Positions 9,556 through 17,336 of a stretch of DNA of 64,000 nt are shown here, in pieces. Position 1 is the stretch's first letter. Each line of letters starts with the position of its first letter. This DNA is from Clostridia bacterium (GTDB lineage Bacteria; Bacillota; Clostridia; Oscillospirales; Acutalibacteraceae). The translations under genes were made by a program, and so were the position numbers. The stretch lies in assembly GCA_900755895.1 (NCBI GenBank), contig CAAEIG010000102.1, positions 62,001 through 126,000 on the forward strand. The letters are read 5' to 3'. Under the pieces are notes generated by a model. The model worked only from the letters and a program-made list of their open reading frames with translations. It was not told the origin of the DNA and ran no database searches.

Positions 9556-12300
9556 ATGCAAAGAAAAACAGCAAAGCGCTTTGTGTCCGGTTTGCTGGCT
9601 GCTACCCTGCTGATGTGGGGCATGCCAGTGCTGGCACAAGGTGATGAGGGTACCGAGCCTCCTCCGGCGGATCCACAGGTGGCACCCACGGGAATCACTG
9701 TTCGATTTTCTCGGACGAGTGATTTGGTTCTGGATGTAGGGGATACTGATGCTCTTTTGGCATCCGTCACCTTAACCTATGATGAGGGTGTGGAGGAACC
9801 GGAAACCCCTCCGGAGGTTCAAGTGGAGTGGACCACCGCCCCCACAGATTCCACTATGGACGCTGCCTACCAGCCAATCACATTGTCTGATAAAGAAACT
9901 ACAGTGAGCCAAAACGGTTGGAATGCCACAGCGAACGTAAAGGCGGATCAGCCCGGCGGTGTCGAAGTGACCGTAACGGCTAGTGTAAAGAACGCTGATG
10001 GAGAGACGATCACAGACACGGCAACGAGAACTGTAAAAGTCTCTGGCCTGGTGTTGACTGGCCCGGATGGCAAGGTTTGCAGTGAAGCGCAGCCTTTGGA
10101 GATCCTCCAGGGTGAGCAGAAGCAGCTCACCTGCCATGCCTACGGAAAAGCCGAGGGCGTAAGCCCCGTGTGGCTCAGCGAATCCAACAGTGTGGCCTAT
10201 GTTGTGCAGGGTATGGTGACTTCCCAAACCATTGGAGAAACCAAGATTACGGCTTCGGTTAACGATTATGTCGCGACTTGCATAGTCCAAGTTGTGGAGA
10301 ACACCAACCTTGTCATCGACTTTCCGTATGATAAGCGGGAACCCCTTTCCATGGAGGAGTTAGTCGGGGAGCTCCAGACTAATTGTCAAACCAATCTGGG
10401 AGAATCCCTCCAATATGTCAGAAGTTTAGCGGTGTCTCCTAAACAGGGTGTGCTTTACTATCACTACGTCTCTTCCGGCAATACCGGCAGCGGCGTGGGA
10501 GCCACTGAAGTGTACTATATCAATCCCGCTGACTCTGGACGGAGAGATTTCAGTGATATCACTTTTGTTCCCAATCCGGAATTTGCCGGTAAAGCGGAGA
10601 TCAGCTTTACCGCATACGGAACTTCTGGCAACTCTTATACCGGTACCATCCGCATCTCTGTGGGAGGACAGGCAGACGTGGCATACTCCACTGCCGGAGA
10701 CCCCGTTCACTTTGAGGTGGATGACTTTGCAGCTATTTACCGTCAGGTGACTGCGGGCAGTTCTCTGCGGTCTGTGCGGTTCCAGCTGCCGGATCCGGTT
10801 CAGGGAACCTTGTACTACGATTACGACGTCACCGACGTCTACATTCAGCGAGTGGAGGCTGGTAAGGACTATTACCGTAGCAGCAATCCTCGTCTAGATT
10901 TGGTGAGCTTTTTGCCGTCTCCGGGCTATACCGGTACCGTGAAAATTCCCTATACTGCAGTTGGAAGCGGCGGTTTGGATCCCTATAATGGCACCCTGAC
11001 CATCACTGTGGAGGATTCCGGTGAGGAGTTTGACACCTTGCAGGACATCCAATACACCAGCGGAACAAGCGGGGTCAGCATGGATGGCAATGATTTTGCC
11101 GATGCCTGTTCCGCTGCAACAGGTCAGGAGCTGAACTATGTTTTCCTTACCTCTCTTCCTCAAAGCGGCAAGCTGTATTTGAATTATGGAGGTTCGAATC
11201 AGAAGGAATTAACGGCTTCCGATTTGAATAAAACAGCCCTCTTTGTGAAGAAAGTCCTGGACAGCGACCAGCTGCTCTCGGATTTGACCTATGTGCCCAC
11301 AGGTACCGAACAGGTGACGGATAGCTTTACATACACAGGTGTGGACAAAGAAGGCGGTGTGGTGAAAGGCACCGTTAAAATCGAGGCCAATGTGCCTGGT
11401 TCCTCGTCCATCCGGTATTCCGGCACATCCTTGCCGGTGCGGTTCCGGGGGTCAGATTTTTCCAATGCCTGCCAGACCATTCTTAAGTCCGATTTGGCTT
11501 ATATCACCTTCCTCTCGCTGCCGGACAGCAGTGTGGGGCATCTCTACCTGGGGTATGAAACAATTACAGACAAAGGTGCAATGGTGGATACCAAAACCCA
11601 GTGTGTCATCACGGGGGACAACGCCAAGAGTTTGGTGTACGTACCTCGGGCTGGTTATACTGGCCGAGTGAGCTTTACCTATATGGGCTATGACGCAGCG
11701 GGGAAGAACTTTACCGGCAGCGTGACGGTGTCCTTGGGGGATAATTACTGGGCTCCTCACTTTACTGATATGGGTGGATACATTTGGGCTCAACCTGCTG
11801 TGGAGTTTCTCTACAGCGCAGGGATCGTAAGTGGTGTGGGCAACAATCGGTACAATCCCGGCAGTCCCATCACACGAGGGGATTTTGCCATCATGTTGTG
11901 CAGGACTTTCCAGTTGACCAACAATGGACCTTCCACATTTACTGATGTGCCAGCGAATGCCTATTATGCTTGGGCAGTGGCAGCCGCTCAGCAGAACGGC
12001 GTGGTGATGGGGGACGGTACTGGTCGTTTCCATCCCAACAGTAGTCTTACCCGCCAGGATGCCATGGTGATGCTTTATCAGGCAATGTTGGCAGGTGGGA
12101 TGGAGGTACCCCAAGGGGACCTGTCCGTTCTCAATAAGTTTACAGATCGTGCCTCGATTGCGGATTATGCCATGCAGCGTGTGGCATCTTTAGTGCAGAT
12201 GGGTGTGGTCAGCGGTGACACCAATCATCGGTTGAAACCACGGCAGCCCATATCCAGGGCCGAGATGGCAGCGATCTTGCACAGTGCGTTGACCGTCTGA
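9556..12300 (+). CDS. SLH-domain surface protein with C-terminal anchor
   Basis: The 914-residue secreted protein has a clear signal peptide (cleavage near VLAQG). An Ig-like region (about 35-250) is followed by four repeats of roughly 110-120 residues. Each repeat has a GxLYYxY strand and an 'x-F-V/L-P-x-x-x-Y/F-TG-x-V/I-x-F/I-xYTA-x-G' core ending in TGTVxI. Three SLH domains close the protein (about 730-780, 790-845, 855-914), so the anchor is at the opposite end from the preceding protein. AAAGGAGG sits 6 bases before ATG 9556 and the gap to the upstream stop is 12 bases, so the pair is surely an operon. Probably an S-layer-associated structural or adhesive protein; no catalytic motif is visible. 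Confidence 0.92.
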   Translation: MQRKTAKRFVSGLLAATLLMWGMPVLAQGDEGTEPPPADPQVAPTGITVRFSRTSDLVLDVGDTDALLASVTLTYDEGVEEPETPPEVQVEWTTAPTDSTMDAAYQPITLSDKETTVSQNGWNATANVKADQPGGVEVTVTASVKNADGETITDTATRTVKVSGLVLTGPDGKVCSEAQPLEILQGEQKQLTCHAYGKAEGVSPVWLSESNSVAYVVQGMVTSQTIGETKITASVNDYVATCIVQVVENTNLVIDFPYDKREPLSMEELVGELQTNCQTNLGESLQYVRSLAVSPKQGVLYYHYVSSGNTGSGVGATEVYYINPADSGRRDFSDITFVPNPEFAGKAEISFTAYGTSGNSYTGTIRISVGGQADVAYSTAGDPVHFEVDDFAAIYRQVTAGSSLRSVRFQLPDPVQGTLYYDYDVTDVYIQRVEAGKDYYRSSNPRLDLVSFLPSPGYTGTVKIPYTAVGSGGLDPYNGTLTITVEDSGEEFDTLQDIQYTSGTSGVSMDGNDFADACSAATGQELNYVFLTSLPQSGKLYLNYGGSNQKELTASDLNKTALFVKKVLDSDQLLSDLTYVPTGTEQVTDSFTYTGVDKEGGVVKGTVKIEANVPGSSSIRYSGTSLPVRFRGSDFSNACQTILKSDLAYITFLSLPDSSVGHLYLGYETITDKGAMVDTKTQCVITGDNAKSLVYVPRAGYTGRVSFTYMGYDAAGKNFTGSVTVSLGDNYWAPHFTDMGGYIWAQPAVEFLYSAGIVSGVGNNRYNPGSPITRGDFAIMLCRTFQLTNNGPSTFTDVPANAYYAWAVAAAQQNGVVMGDGTGRFHPNSSLTRQDAMVMLYQAMLAGGMEVPQGDLSVLNKFTDRASIADYAMQRVASLVQMGVVSGDTNHRLKPRQPISRAEMAAILHSALTV

Positions 12301-12330
12301 CCAGCGATCTGATTGGAACATAAGAGGGTT

Positions 12331-12359
12331 CTGCCCTGGTGAGGATCACCTAGCGGCAG
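12331..12359 (+). promoter_or_regulatory. Two-tier hairpin just upstream of the recombinase-like gene
   Basis: CTGCC (12331-12335) pairs with GGCAG (12355-12359). Inside it GGTGA (12338-12342) pairs with TCACC (12346-12350). The structure ends six bases before the GGAGAG ribosome binding site of the next gene and lacks a T-run, so it looks more like an mRNA leader element or intercistronic processing site than a terminator. Confidence 0.35.
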
Positions 12360-12374
12360 GGTTTGGAGAGTTCT

Positions 12375-13238
12375 ATGGATGAGATGATGGAGGTACATTT
12401 TGAAGAGCCCGTCCCAGTGCAGGAACGGGACGAGGAAGACGTGGTAATAACCAAGGAGCTGATTGAGGCGTTTCTGACGGATTTTGCTCAGTTGGGCCGG
12501 TCGCTGGAGAGCGTAAAGTCCTACCGCACACGGTTGGAAGCATTGTACAATATGCTTCCGCCGGATAAGCGGATCCACAGAAACACCTTGGCTGCCTGGC
12601 GCATGGAGCTGTTGGTCCGGGGATATGCTCCCAGTACGGTGAATTTATCCGTTTCAGCAGCCAATAGTTTTGTGGCCTGGCTGGGCAAACGGGAGTTTCA
12701 ATTGTCCGGTACCTTGGAACACGCTCCTGAGAAACAGCCGGAGTTGTCCCGAGCGGAGTATCTGCGGTTGCTGCAAGCAGCACGGATGCTGAATAAGCGG
12801 CGGCTCTATCTGTTGGTGAAGGCAATTGCTTTGATGGGTCTTGGTGTGGATGAGATTTTCAGTTTGACGGTGGAAAGTATCCGTGAAGGGGCAGTGACTC
12901 TGCCCAAGGACCGAGGCAAGCGGTGTATTCCCCGCTTTTTCCAAAAGGAGCTTCAGGACTATGTGGAGGATTTTGGAATTACCCAAGGTCCGGTCTTTGT
13001 CACTCGCAATGGAAAACGTATGTCCCGGTCAGCAGTGTTCAGTATGATTCGGAGTTTGAGCAGTGAAGCACATGTGGGAGAGGAAAAATGCACTCCCCGA
13101 TGTTTGCAGAAGCTTTGGCGCACCACAAGGGACCACCTTCAGGAAAATATTGCCCGGATGATGGAACAGACTTATGAGAGGCTGCTGGAGACGGAACAGC
13201 TCACTGTGGGTTGGGAAGAAGAACCTCCAGAGAAATAA
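12375..13238 (+). CDS. Tyrosine-recombinase-like protein lacking catalytic residues
   Basis: The fold pattern of phage-integrase family proteins is visible over 287 residues. A SAM-like core-binding N-domain (about 25-110) has the usual 'S..SV.SY...L' and 'S..TVN..VSA...F..WL' helices, and a C-terminal catalytic-type domain follows (about 118-260). The catalytic pentad is not preserved. The 'tGLR..E' arginine is replaced (MGLGVDEIFSL), and the 'HxLRHt' box reads PRCLQKLW, so its His and Arg are lost. Only the beta-hairpin Lys (DRGKRCIPR) is recognisable. Strand transfer is therefore unlikely; a DNA-binding role is possible but unproven. ATG 12375 with GGAGAG upstream is preferred over TTG 12363. 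It sits 74 bases behind the SLH pair and is followed by a strong terminator. Confidence 0.75.
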   Translation: MDEMMEVHFEEPVPVQERDEEDVVITKELIEAFLTDFAQLGRSLESVKSYRTRLEALYNMLPPDKRIHRNTLAAWRMELLVRGYAPSTVNLSVSAANSFVAWLGKREFQLSGTLEHAPEKQPELSRAEYLRLLQAARMLNKRRLYLLVKAIALMGLGVDEIFSLTVESIREGAVTLPKDRGKRCIPRFFQKELQDYVEDFGITQGPVFVTRNGKRMSRSAVFSMIRSLSSEAHVGEEKCTPRCLQKLWRTTRDHLQENIARMMEQTYERLLETEQLTVGWEEEPPEK

Positions 13239-13251
13239 AATAAATCAAATG

Positions 13252-13291
13252 GAAGACTGCTCCGCAAAAAAAGCGAAGCAGTCTTCTTTTT
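13252..13291 (+). terminator. Rho-independent terminator after the recombinase-like gene
   Basis: A GC-rich stem GAAGACTGCT.../...AGCAGTCTTC surrounds an A-rich loop and is followed directly by a T-run (TTTTTAAT). It ends the transcript carrying the two SLH genes and the recombinase-like gene. Confidence 0.9.
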
Positions 13292-13394
13292 AATCTTGCT
13301 TTAATTTTCCAGGGATATACTAAAGCCACAGTCAAAGAAGACGGCTGAAATCAACAAACTAATGAACACTTCTGAAATCGAAAGGAAGGTTTTT

Positions 13395-14213
13395 ATGAAT
13401 TGGAAATTTTGGGAAAATAAGAAAGCAAGAATTGCTGTTCCGGTGACAGCGGCAGCGATTGTAATTGTGGCAGCGGGTACGGCAGTGGGGCTGCATGTGG
13501 CACAGCCTAGTATCACCCAAGAACAGGCACAGACCATTGCGCTGGAACATGCGGGAGTTGCCGTAAGCGACACAGTTTCTATGCAGGTCAACCGTGATGA
13601 TGACGCTTATGAAGTGGATTTCCGCACCGCTGACCGAGCATACGAGTACACGATTCAGGGCAAGTCCGGCAAGGTGGTGGATTTTTCCTATGAGCCTTTG
13701 AACGGACAGCAGACCAGCCAGTCTGCGACAGCATCTCAGCAGGATGGGGGCAGTTCAACAGTCAGCAGCACATCAGCACTTACTGAAGATCAGGCCAAGT
13801 CCATCGCTCTGGAGCATGCAGGAGTTGCAGAAGCAGATGCCACTTTCTACCGTGTTAAGTCAGATCGGGATGATGGTCGCAGTGTCTATGAGATTGAGTT
13901 CTATTCGGGTACAACAGAGTACGACTATGAGATTGACCAGAACAGCGGCGAAATCCTCAGCTATGACAGCGATATTGAAGGCTGGGCCGCAGCCTCTCAG
14001 GGAGGAGACCCCATCACTTTGGAGCAGGCAACGGAGCTGGTGGTGGCCCGTGTGGAAGGACTGACTGCTCAAGAGGTTCGCATCCACGAGGAGTACGATG
14101 ATGGCCGGCAGGTTTATGAAGGTGAAGCATGGTACAATGGTACCGAATATGAGTTCGAAATTGATGCAAGCACTGGCGCTTTTCTGAATTGGAGTGCCGA
14201 AGGCAGGGGATAA
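13395..14213 (+). CDS. Membrane-anchored triple PepSY-domain protein
   Basis: The 272-residue protein has a short basic N-terminus, one hydrophobic signal-anchor (about 13-38) and three PepSY-type modules outside the membrane. Each starts with an 'I/L-T-x-E/D-Q-A-xx-I-A/V' helix and ends with a 'Y-E/D-Y/F-E-I-D...TG' strand pair. Ser/Gln/Thr-rich linkers separate modules 1-2. PepSY modules are found in protease propeptides and cell-surface proteins and are thought to restrain peptidases; the target here is unknown. ATG 13395 has AAAGGAAGG upstream; an earlier in-frame ATG (13362) lacks one. The third module is closely similar to the last module of the next gene, so the two are paralogous. No enzyme is encoded nearby that would be the obvious partner. 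Confidence 0.85.
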   Translation: MNWKFWENKKARIAVPVTAAAIVIVAAGTAVGLHVAQPSITQEQAQTIALEHAGVAVSDTVSMQVNRDDDAYEVDFRTADRAYEYTIQGKSGKVVDFSYEPLNGQQTSQSATASQQDGGSSTVSSTSALTEDQAKSIALEHAGVAEADATFYRVKSDRDDGRSVYEIEFYSGTTEYDYEIDQNSGEILSYDSDIEGWAAASQGGDPITLEQATELVVARVEGLTAQEVRIHEEYDDGRQVYEGEAWYNGTEYEFEIDASTGAFLNWSAEGRG

Positions 14214-14324
14214 GCTCGATCTTGGGAGAAACACAATTCAGACCTGATTAAAAAGTTGTTTCGTGGAATTCAAATACCACGTTTTCAATGAAGCGAGGAA
14301 CCATATCAGAGAGGAGACTTTGTA

Positions 14325-15695
14325 ATGAAAAAGCTTTTCGCATCCTTAGCAGTTCTACTTTTGAGCCTGGCCTTGGCGCTTCCCGCCTCGGCAGCCACCA
14401 ACGTGTTCAGCGACGTGACGTATAACAACTGGGCCTACCCCTATGTGCAGCGCGCTGCAGGAGAGGGTTGGGTCAGCGGTGTGGGCAATGGGCGGTTTGC
14501 TCCGGAGTCCAATGTCACCGGCGGCGAGTTCGTCACAATGGTCACCCGTGCCTTTTATCTCTCCGAGTGCCATGAGGCTGCTCCTGGCCAAGCTTGGTAC
14601 CAGGGATATGTGGATACCGCTCAGTCCCATGGTCTGCTTACCCACGGGATCAATTCCACCGGCGTGCTCAACGCACCTTTGAATCGCTATAATATGGCAG
14701 TGGTGCTCTACAATCTGGCGGATGAGAACGGCATGCTCACCACCACTGGTGATGGTTTCTTGTCCGAGGACGGCAGTACCCTGTGGTCCTACAGCACGGC
14801 TCAGGGAGCCATTGCCGATTGGAACGCAATTCCTTCTCAGTACCGTGATCCTGTTCTGGCCTGCTATGCTTTGGGTATCCTCAGCGGTACGGATAACAAG
14901 GGAACCTTTAGCGGCAACTCTGCCATGACCAGATCCCAAGCGGCAGTGGTGCTGTGCAAGACCGACGACGACACCAGCGCGACCACTCCCACTACCACTC
15001 TCACTAAGGAGCAGGCTCAGCAGATTGCCCTTCAAGACGCTGGAGTCTCCCAAAGCAGTGCCACATTTGTCCGGGTGTATGAGGACTGGGAAGACGGCCG
15101 CAGCGTTTACGAGGTGGAGTTTTACGCCAACGGCATGGAATATGACTATGAGATTGACAAGACCACAGGAAGGATTATCAGCAGTGACTGGGACATTGAG
15201 GGCTGGACTCCCAGCGTTCCCGGAGGCGGATCCACTGGCAATGCCGTCACACTGGATCAGGCCAAGCAGATTGCCCTGCAGGACGCTGGCATTTCCGAAA
15301 GCAGCGCCACATTTGTCCGTGCTCGTGAGGAGTGGGATGATGGCAGGAGCATTTACGAAATAGAGTTCTATGCCAACGGCAAAGAGTACGACTATGAAAT
15401 TGAAAAGTCCACTGGAAAGATCCTCAGCCGTGACTGGGACATTGAGGGTTGGACTCCTAGTGTTCCCGGAGACGGGTCCACTGGAAACGCTGTCACTCTG
15501 GAGCAGGCTAAGCAGCTGGTGCTCGATCGGGTGCCGGGCATGTCCGCCAATTCCATTCGGATCAAGCAGGATTGGGATGATGGCAGGTTGGTCTATGAGG
15601 GTGAAGCTTGGCATAACGGTACAGAGTACGAGTTTGAGATTGATGCCAGCACGGGCAGGTTCTTGGATTGGAGCGAGGAGCCTTTCTGGGACTAA
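14325..15695 (+). CDS. SLH-PepSY hybrid surface protein
   Basis: The 456-residue exported protein has a typical signal peptide (cleavage near ASAAT). Up to three SLH domains cover about 25-205 (FSDVTYNNWAYPYVQRA, then WYQGYVDTAQSHGLL, then a third ending in MTRSQAAVVL). A Thr/Ser linker follows, then three PepSY modules (about 226-455). SLH repeats would bind the protein to the wall polymer and display the PepSY modules outside. The PepSY modules are near-copies at both protein and DNA level, with a period of about 250 bases, suggesting recent internal duplication. AGAGAGGAG precedes ATG 14325. It shares its PepSY part with the preceding membrane-anchored gene: the same modules with a different anchor. 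Confidence 0.9.
   Translation: MKKLFASLAVLLLSLALALPASAATNVFSDVTYNNWAYPYVQRAAGEGWVSGVGNGRFAPESNVTGGEFVTMVTRAFYLSECHEAAPGQAWYQGYVDTAQSHGLLTHGINSTGVLNAPLNRYNMAVVLYNLADENGMLTTTGDGFLSEDGSTLWSYSTAQGAIADWNAIPSQYRDPVLACYALGILSGTDNKGTFSGNSAMTRSQAAVVLCKTDDDTSATTPTTTLTKEQAQQIALQDAGVSQSSATFVRVYEDWEDGRSVYEVEFYANGMEYDYEIDKTTGRIISSDWDIEGWTPSVPGGGSTGNAVTLDQAKQIALQDAGISESSATFVRAREEWDDGRSIYEIEFYANGKEYDYEIEKSTGKILSRDWDIEGWTPSVPGDGSTGNAVTLEQAKQLVLDRVPGMSANSIRIKQDWDDGRLVYEGEAWHNGTEYEFEIDASTGRFLDWSEEPFWD
15000..15692 (+). repeat. Tandem coding repeats for PepSY modules
   Basis: Three direct repeats start near 15000, 15252 and 15498, spaced 252 and 246 bases. The first two keep long identical stretches, such as the DNA for DWDIEGWTPSVPG and the GSTGNAVTL linker. 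The third is more diverged and resembles the last module of the neighbouring gene at 13395. Such repeats could expand or contract by recombination. Confidence 0.8.
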
Positions 15696-15711
15696 ATTTC
15701 ATATAGAGAGA

Positions 15712-15740
15712 GCCTGGGGGAGGTCCCAGGCTTTTCTTTT
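15712..15740 (+). terminator. Rho-independent terminator after SLH-PepSY gene
   Basis: GCCTGGG pairs with CCCAGGC around a short loop and is followed by TTTTCTTTT. It closes the surface island before the DUF3343 gene. Confidence 0.88.
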
Positions 15741-15818
15741 GTAAGGGAGTGCACGCTCCGGTGTTCGTGGCATAGAATGGGATAAACGCAGAAACTGTGG
15801 AAGAATGAAGGTGATCTT

Positions 15819-16049
15819 ATGGGCAAGCCATTGATCGTGGTCAGCTCTGTGACCTATGCCATGAAGGGGCGGGATATCTTGTTCCGCCACGGCATCCGTG
15901 GGTATGTGGAGCGCATCCCCCGCACGGAGGAAACCGGCTGTGGGTATGGAATTTACGTTCCTGAGGGAGCGGACGCTGCAGAGCGTATTTTGAGGGAAAA
16001 TCATATTCGGGTACTTCGCCGTATGGAACAGGACGGTGATCACCCATGA
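15819..16049 (+). CDS. DUF3343 putative Se/S-carrier protein
   Basis: The 76-residue protein fits the DUF3343 family: a start PLIVVSSVTYAMKGRDIL, a middle IPRTEETGCGYGI with one conserved cysteine, and AAERILRENHIRV near the end. Members are proposed small sulfur or selenium carriers, and the single Cys (in GCGYG) would be the carrying residue. The stop overlaps the start of a cysteine desulfurase by 4 bases (ATGA), which supports a sulfur-relay partnership. An AAGGTGAT ribosome binding site precedes ATG 15819. Function is inferred from family and context. Confidence 0.85.
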   Translation: MGKPLIVVSSVTYAMKGRDILFRHGIRGYVERIPRTEETGCGYGIYVPEGADAAERILRENHIRVLRRMEQDGDHP

Positions 16050-17188
16050 TCTATTTGGACAACAGTGCTACCACCTTTCCCAAACCCCAGGGGGTGCGCC
16101 AAGGAGTTCAGCGGGCACTGTTAGAGTATGGGGCAAATCCTGGACGCAGTGGATACGCCATGTGCCAGCGTACCACCCAAGCTGTGTACCACTGCCGGGA
16201 ACTGGCCGCGGAGCTTTTTGGCGCAGCTGGCCCGGAGTGCGTGATTTTTCAGCCCAGCTGTACCCAAGCCTTGAATGTGGTCATGAAAGGCCTTTTAAAG
16301 CCTGGGGATCACGTGGTGGTCACCGACTTGGAACACAATGCGGTGATGCGGCCCTTGGCGGCTATGGAGAAGCGAGGGATTTCCTATACTGTGGTACCGG
16401 TAACCCCAGGGGACAGCGATGCCACCCTGGAAGCGTTCCGGAAAGCGTTGGGCCCAAAGACAAAGCTAGCTGTGTGTACCGCAGCTTCCAATGTGTTTGG
16501 GTTCCGTGTGCCTGTGGAGCGCATCACAGCCTTGTGCCACCAGTACGGAGTGAAGGTCTGTGTGGATGCTGCACAGGCCGCCGGCTTGATGACTTTCCGC
16601 ATGGAGGAAAGCGGTATCGACTACTTGTGCTGTGCCGGACACAAGGGTTTGTACGGCCCTATGGGGACCGGTCTGCTGATCCTCCGGGAGCCGGAGCAGC
16701 TGTTGGAGACCTTGGTGGAGGGCGGTACGGGAACCCAGTCCAGAAGCTTGCAGATGCCCGAGGAGCCGCCGGAACGCTATGAGAGCGGTACGGTGAATGT
16801 CCCCGGCATACTCGGCCTTGCTGCTGGAATGGAGTTTGTACGGCGCCGTGGTCCGGAGAGAATTTGCCGGGAGGAATTGCAGAAGCTGCGGCATCTTCAC
16901 AGCAGGCTCTCTCGTATGAACCATGTCATTCTGTACGCACCAGCTCCTGAAGAGTCCTGGAGTATGCCGGTGCTGTCCTTTAACATCGAGGGCCTCCCCA
17001 GCGAGCAAGTGGGGGAGTACCTGGCCAAAAATGGAATTGCCGTACGGTGCGGGCTTCATTGTGCTCCCTTGGCCCATGAGAAGATGGGAACCTTGGAAAC
17101 TGGAACTGTGCGGGTCTCACCCTCAGCGTTTACCCGGGTTGAGGATCTGGATGCTTTGGCATGGCGCCTGAGCAGGCGGTGGGAATAA
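16046..17188 (+). CDS. Cysteine desulfurase (class V aminotransferase)
   Basis: This PLP enzyme of the CsdA/SufS branch takes sulfur (or selenium) from cysteine (or selenocysteine) and holds it as a persulfide. Visible residues are PLP-stacking His97 (LEHNAV), Asp174 in VDAAQ, Schiff-base Lys200 in AGHKG, and the catalytic Cys339 in the VRCGLHCAP loop, which also has Cys335. At 380 residues it is the length of the short 'cysteine desulfurase family protein' group common in Clostridia. Its translational coupling to DUF3343 rather than to iscU or sufU suggests a dedicated acceptor. It could serve selenium or tRNA sulfur use rather than general Fe-S assembly; the sequence does not decide this. 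Confidence 0.92.
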   Translation: MIYLDNSATTFPKPQGVRQGVQRALLEYGANPGRSGYAMCQRTTQAVYHCRELAAELFGAAGPECVIFQPSCTQALNVVMKGLLKPGDHVVVTDLEHNAVMRPLAAMEKRGISYTVVPVTPGDSDATLEAFRKALGPKTKLAVCTAASNVFGFRVPVERITALCHQYGVKVCVDAAQAAGLMTFRMEESGIDYLCCAGHKGLYGPMGTGLLILREPEQLLETLVEGGTGTQSRSLQMPEEPPERYESGTVNVPGILGLAAGMEFVRRRGPERICREELQKLRHLHSRLSRMNHVILYAPAPEESWSMPVLSFNIEGLPSEQVGEYLAKNGIAVRCGLHCAPLAHEKMGTLETGTVRVSPSAFTRVEDLDALAWRLSRRWE

Positions 17189-17246
17189 TTTTAGGGGAAT
17201 CGGGAAAAAGTCCTTTAATTTACAAGTTGTTTATGTTAGAATAAGT

Positions 17247-17300
17247 GCAGAAAGCTTGCCGCAGGGGGTGTCGCGTGGCTTTGCCCGCGGCATTTTCTGC
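17247..17300 (+). promoter_or_regulatory. Long imperfect hairpin in the cdaA leader
   Basis: GCAGAAA (17247-17253) pairs with TTTCTGC (17294-17300), and inside it GCCGC (17258-17262) pairs with GCGGC (17287-17291). The apical loop is G-rich then CCC. No T-run follows, so it is not a normal terminator for the upstream gene. It lies 36 bases before the cdaA start and would be part of its mRNA leader. Confidence 0.4.
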
Positions 17301-17336
17301 GTATACATCAAGATGTGAAAAGAAAGGGGTGGCTTC

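Noticed and set aside
14262..14281. CGTGG/CCACG hairpin after the PepSY gene as a terminator
   Set aside because: Five-base stem with only a short TTTT; too weak to call.
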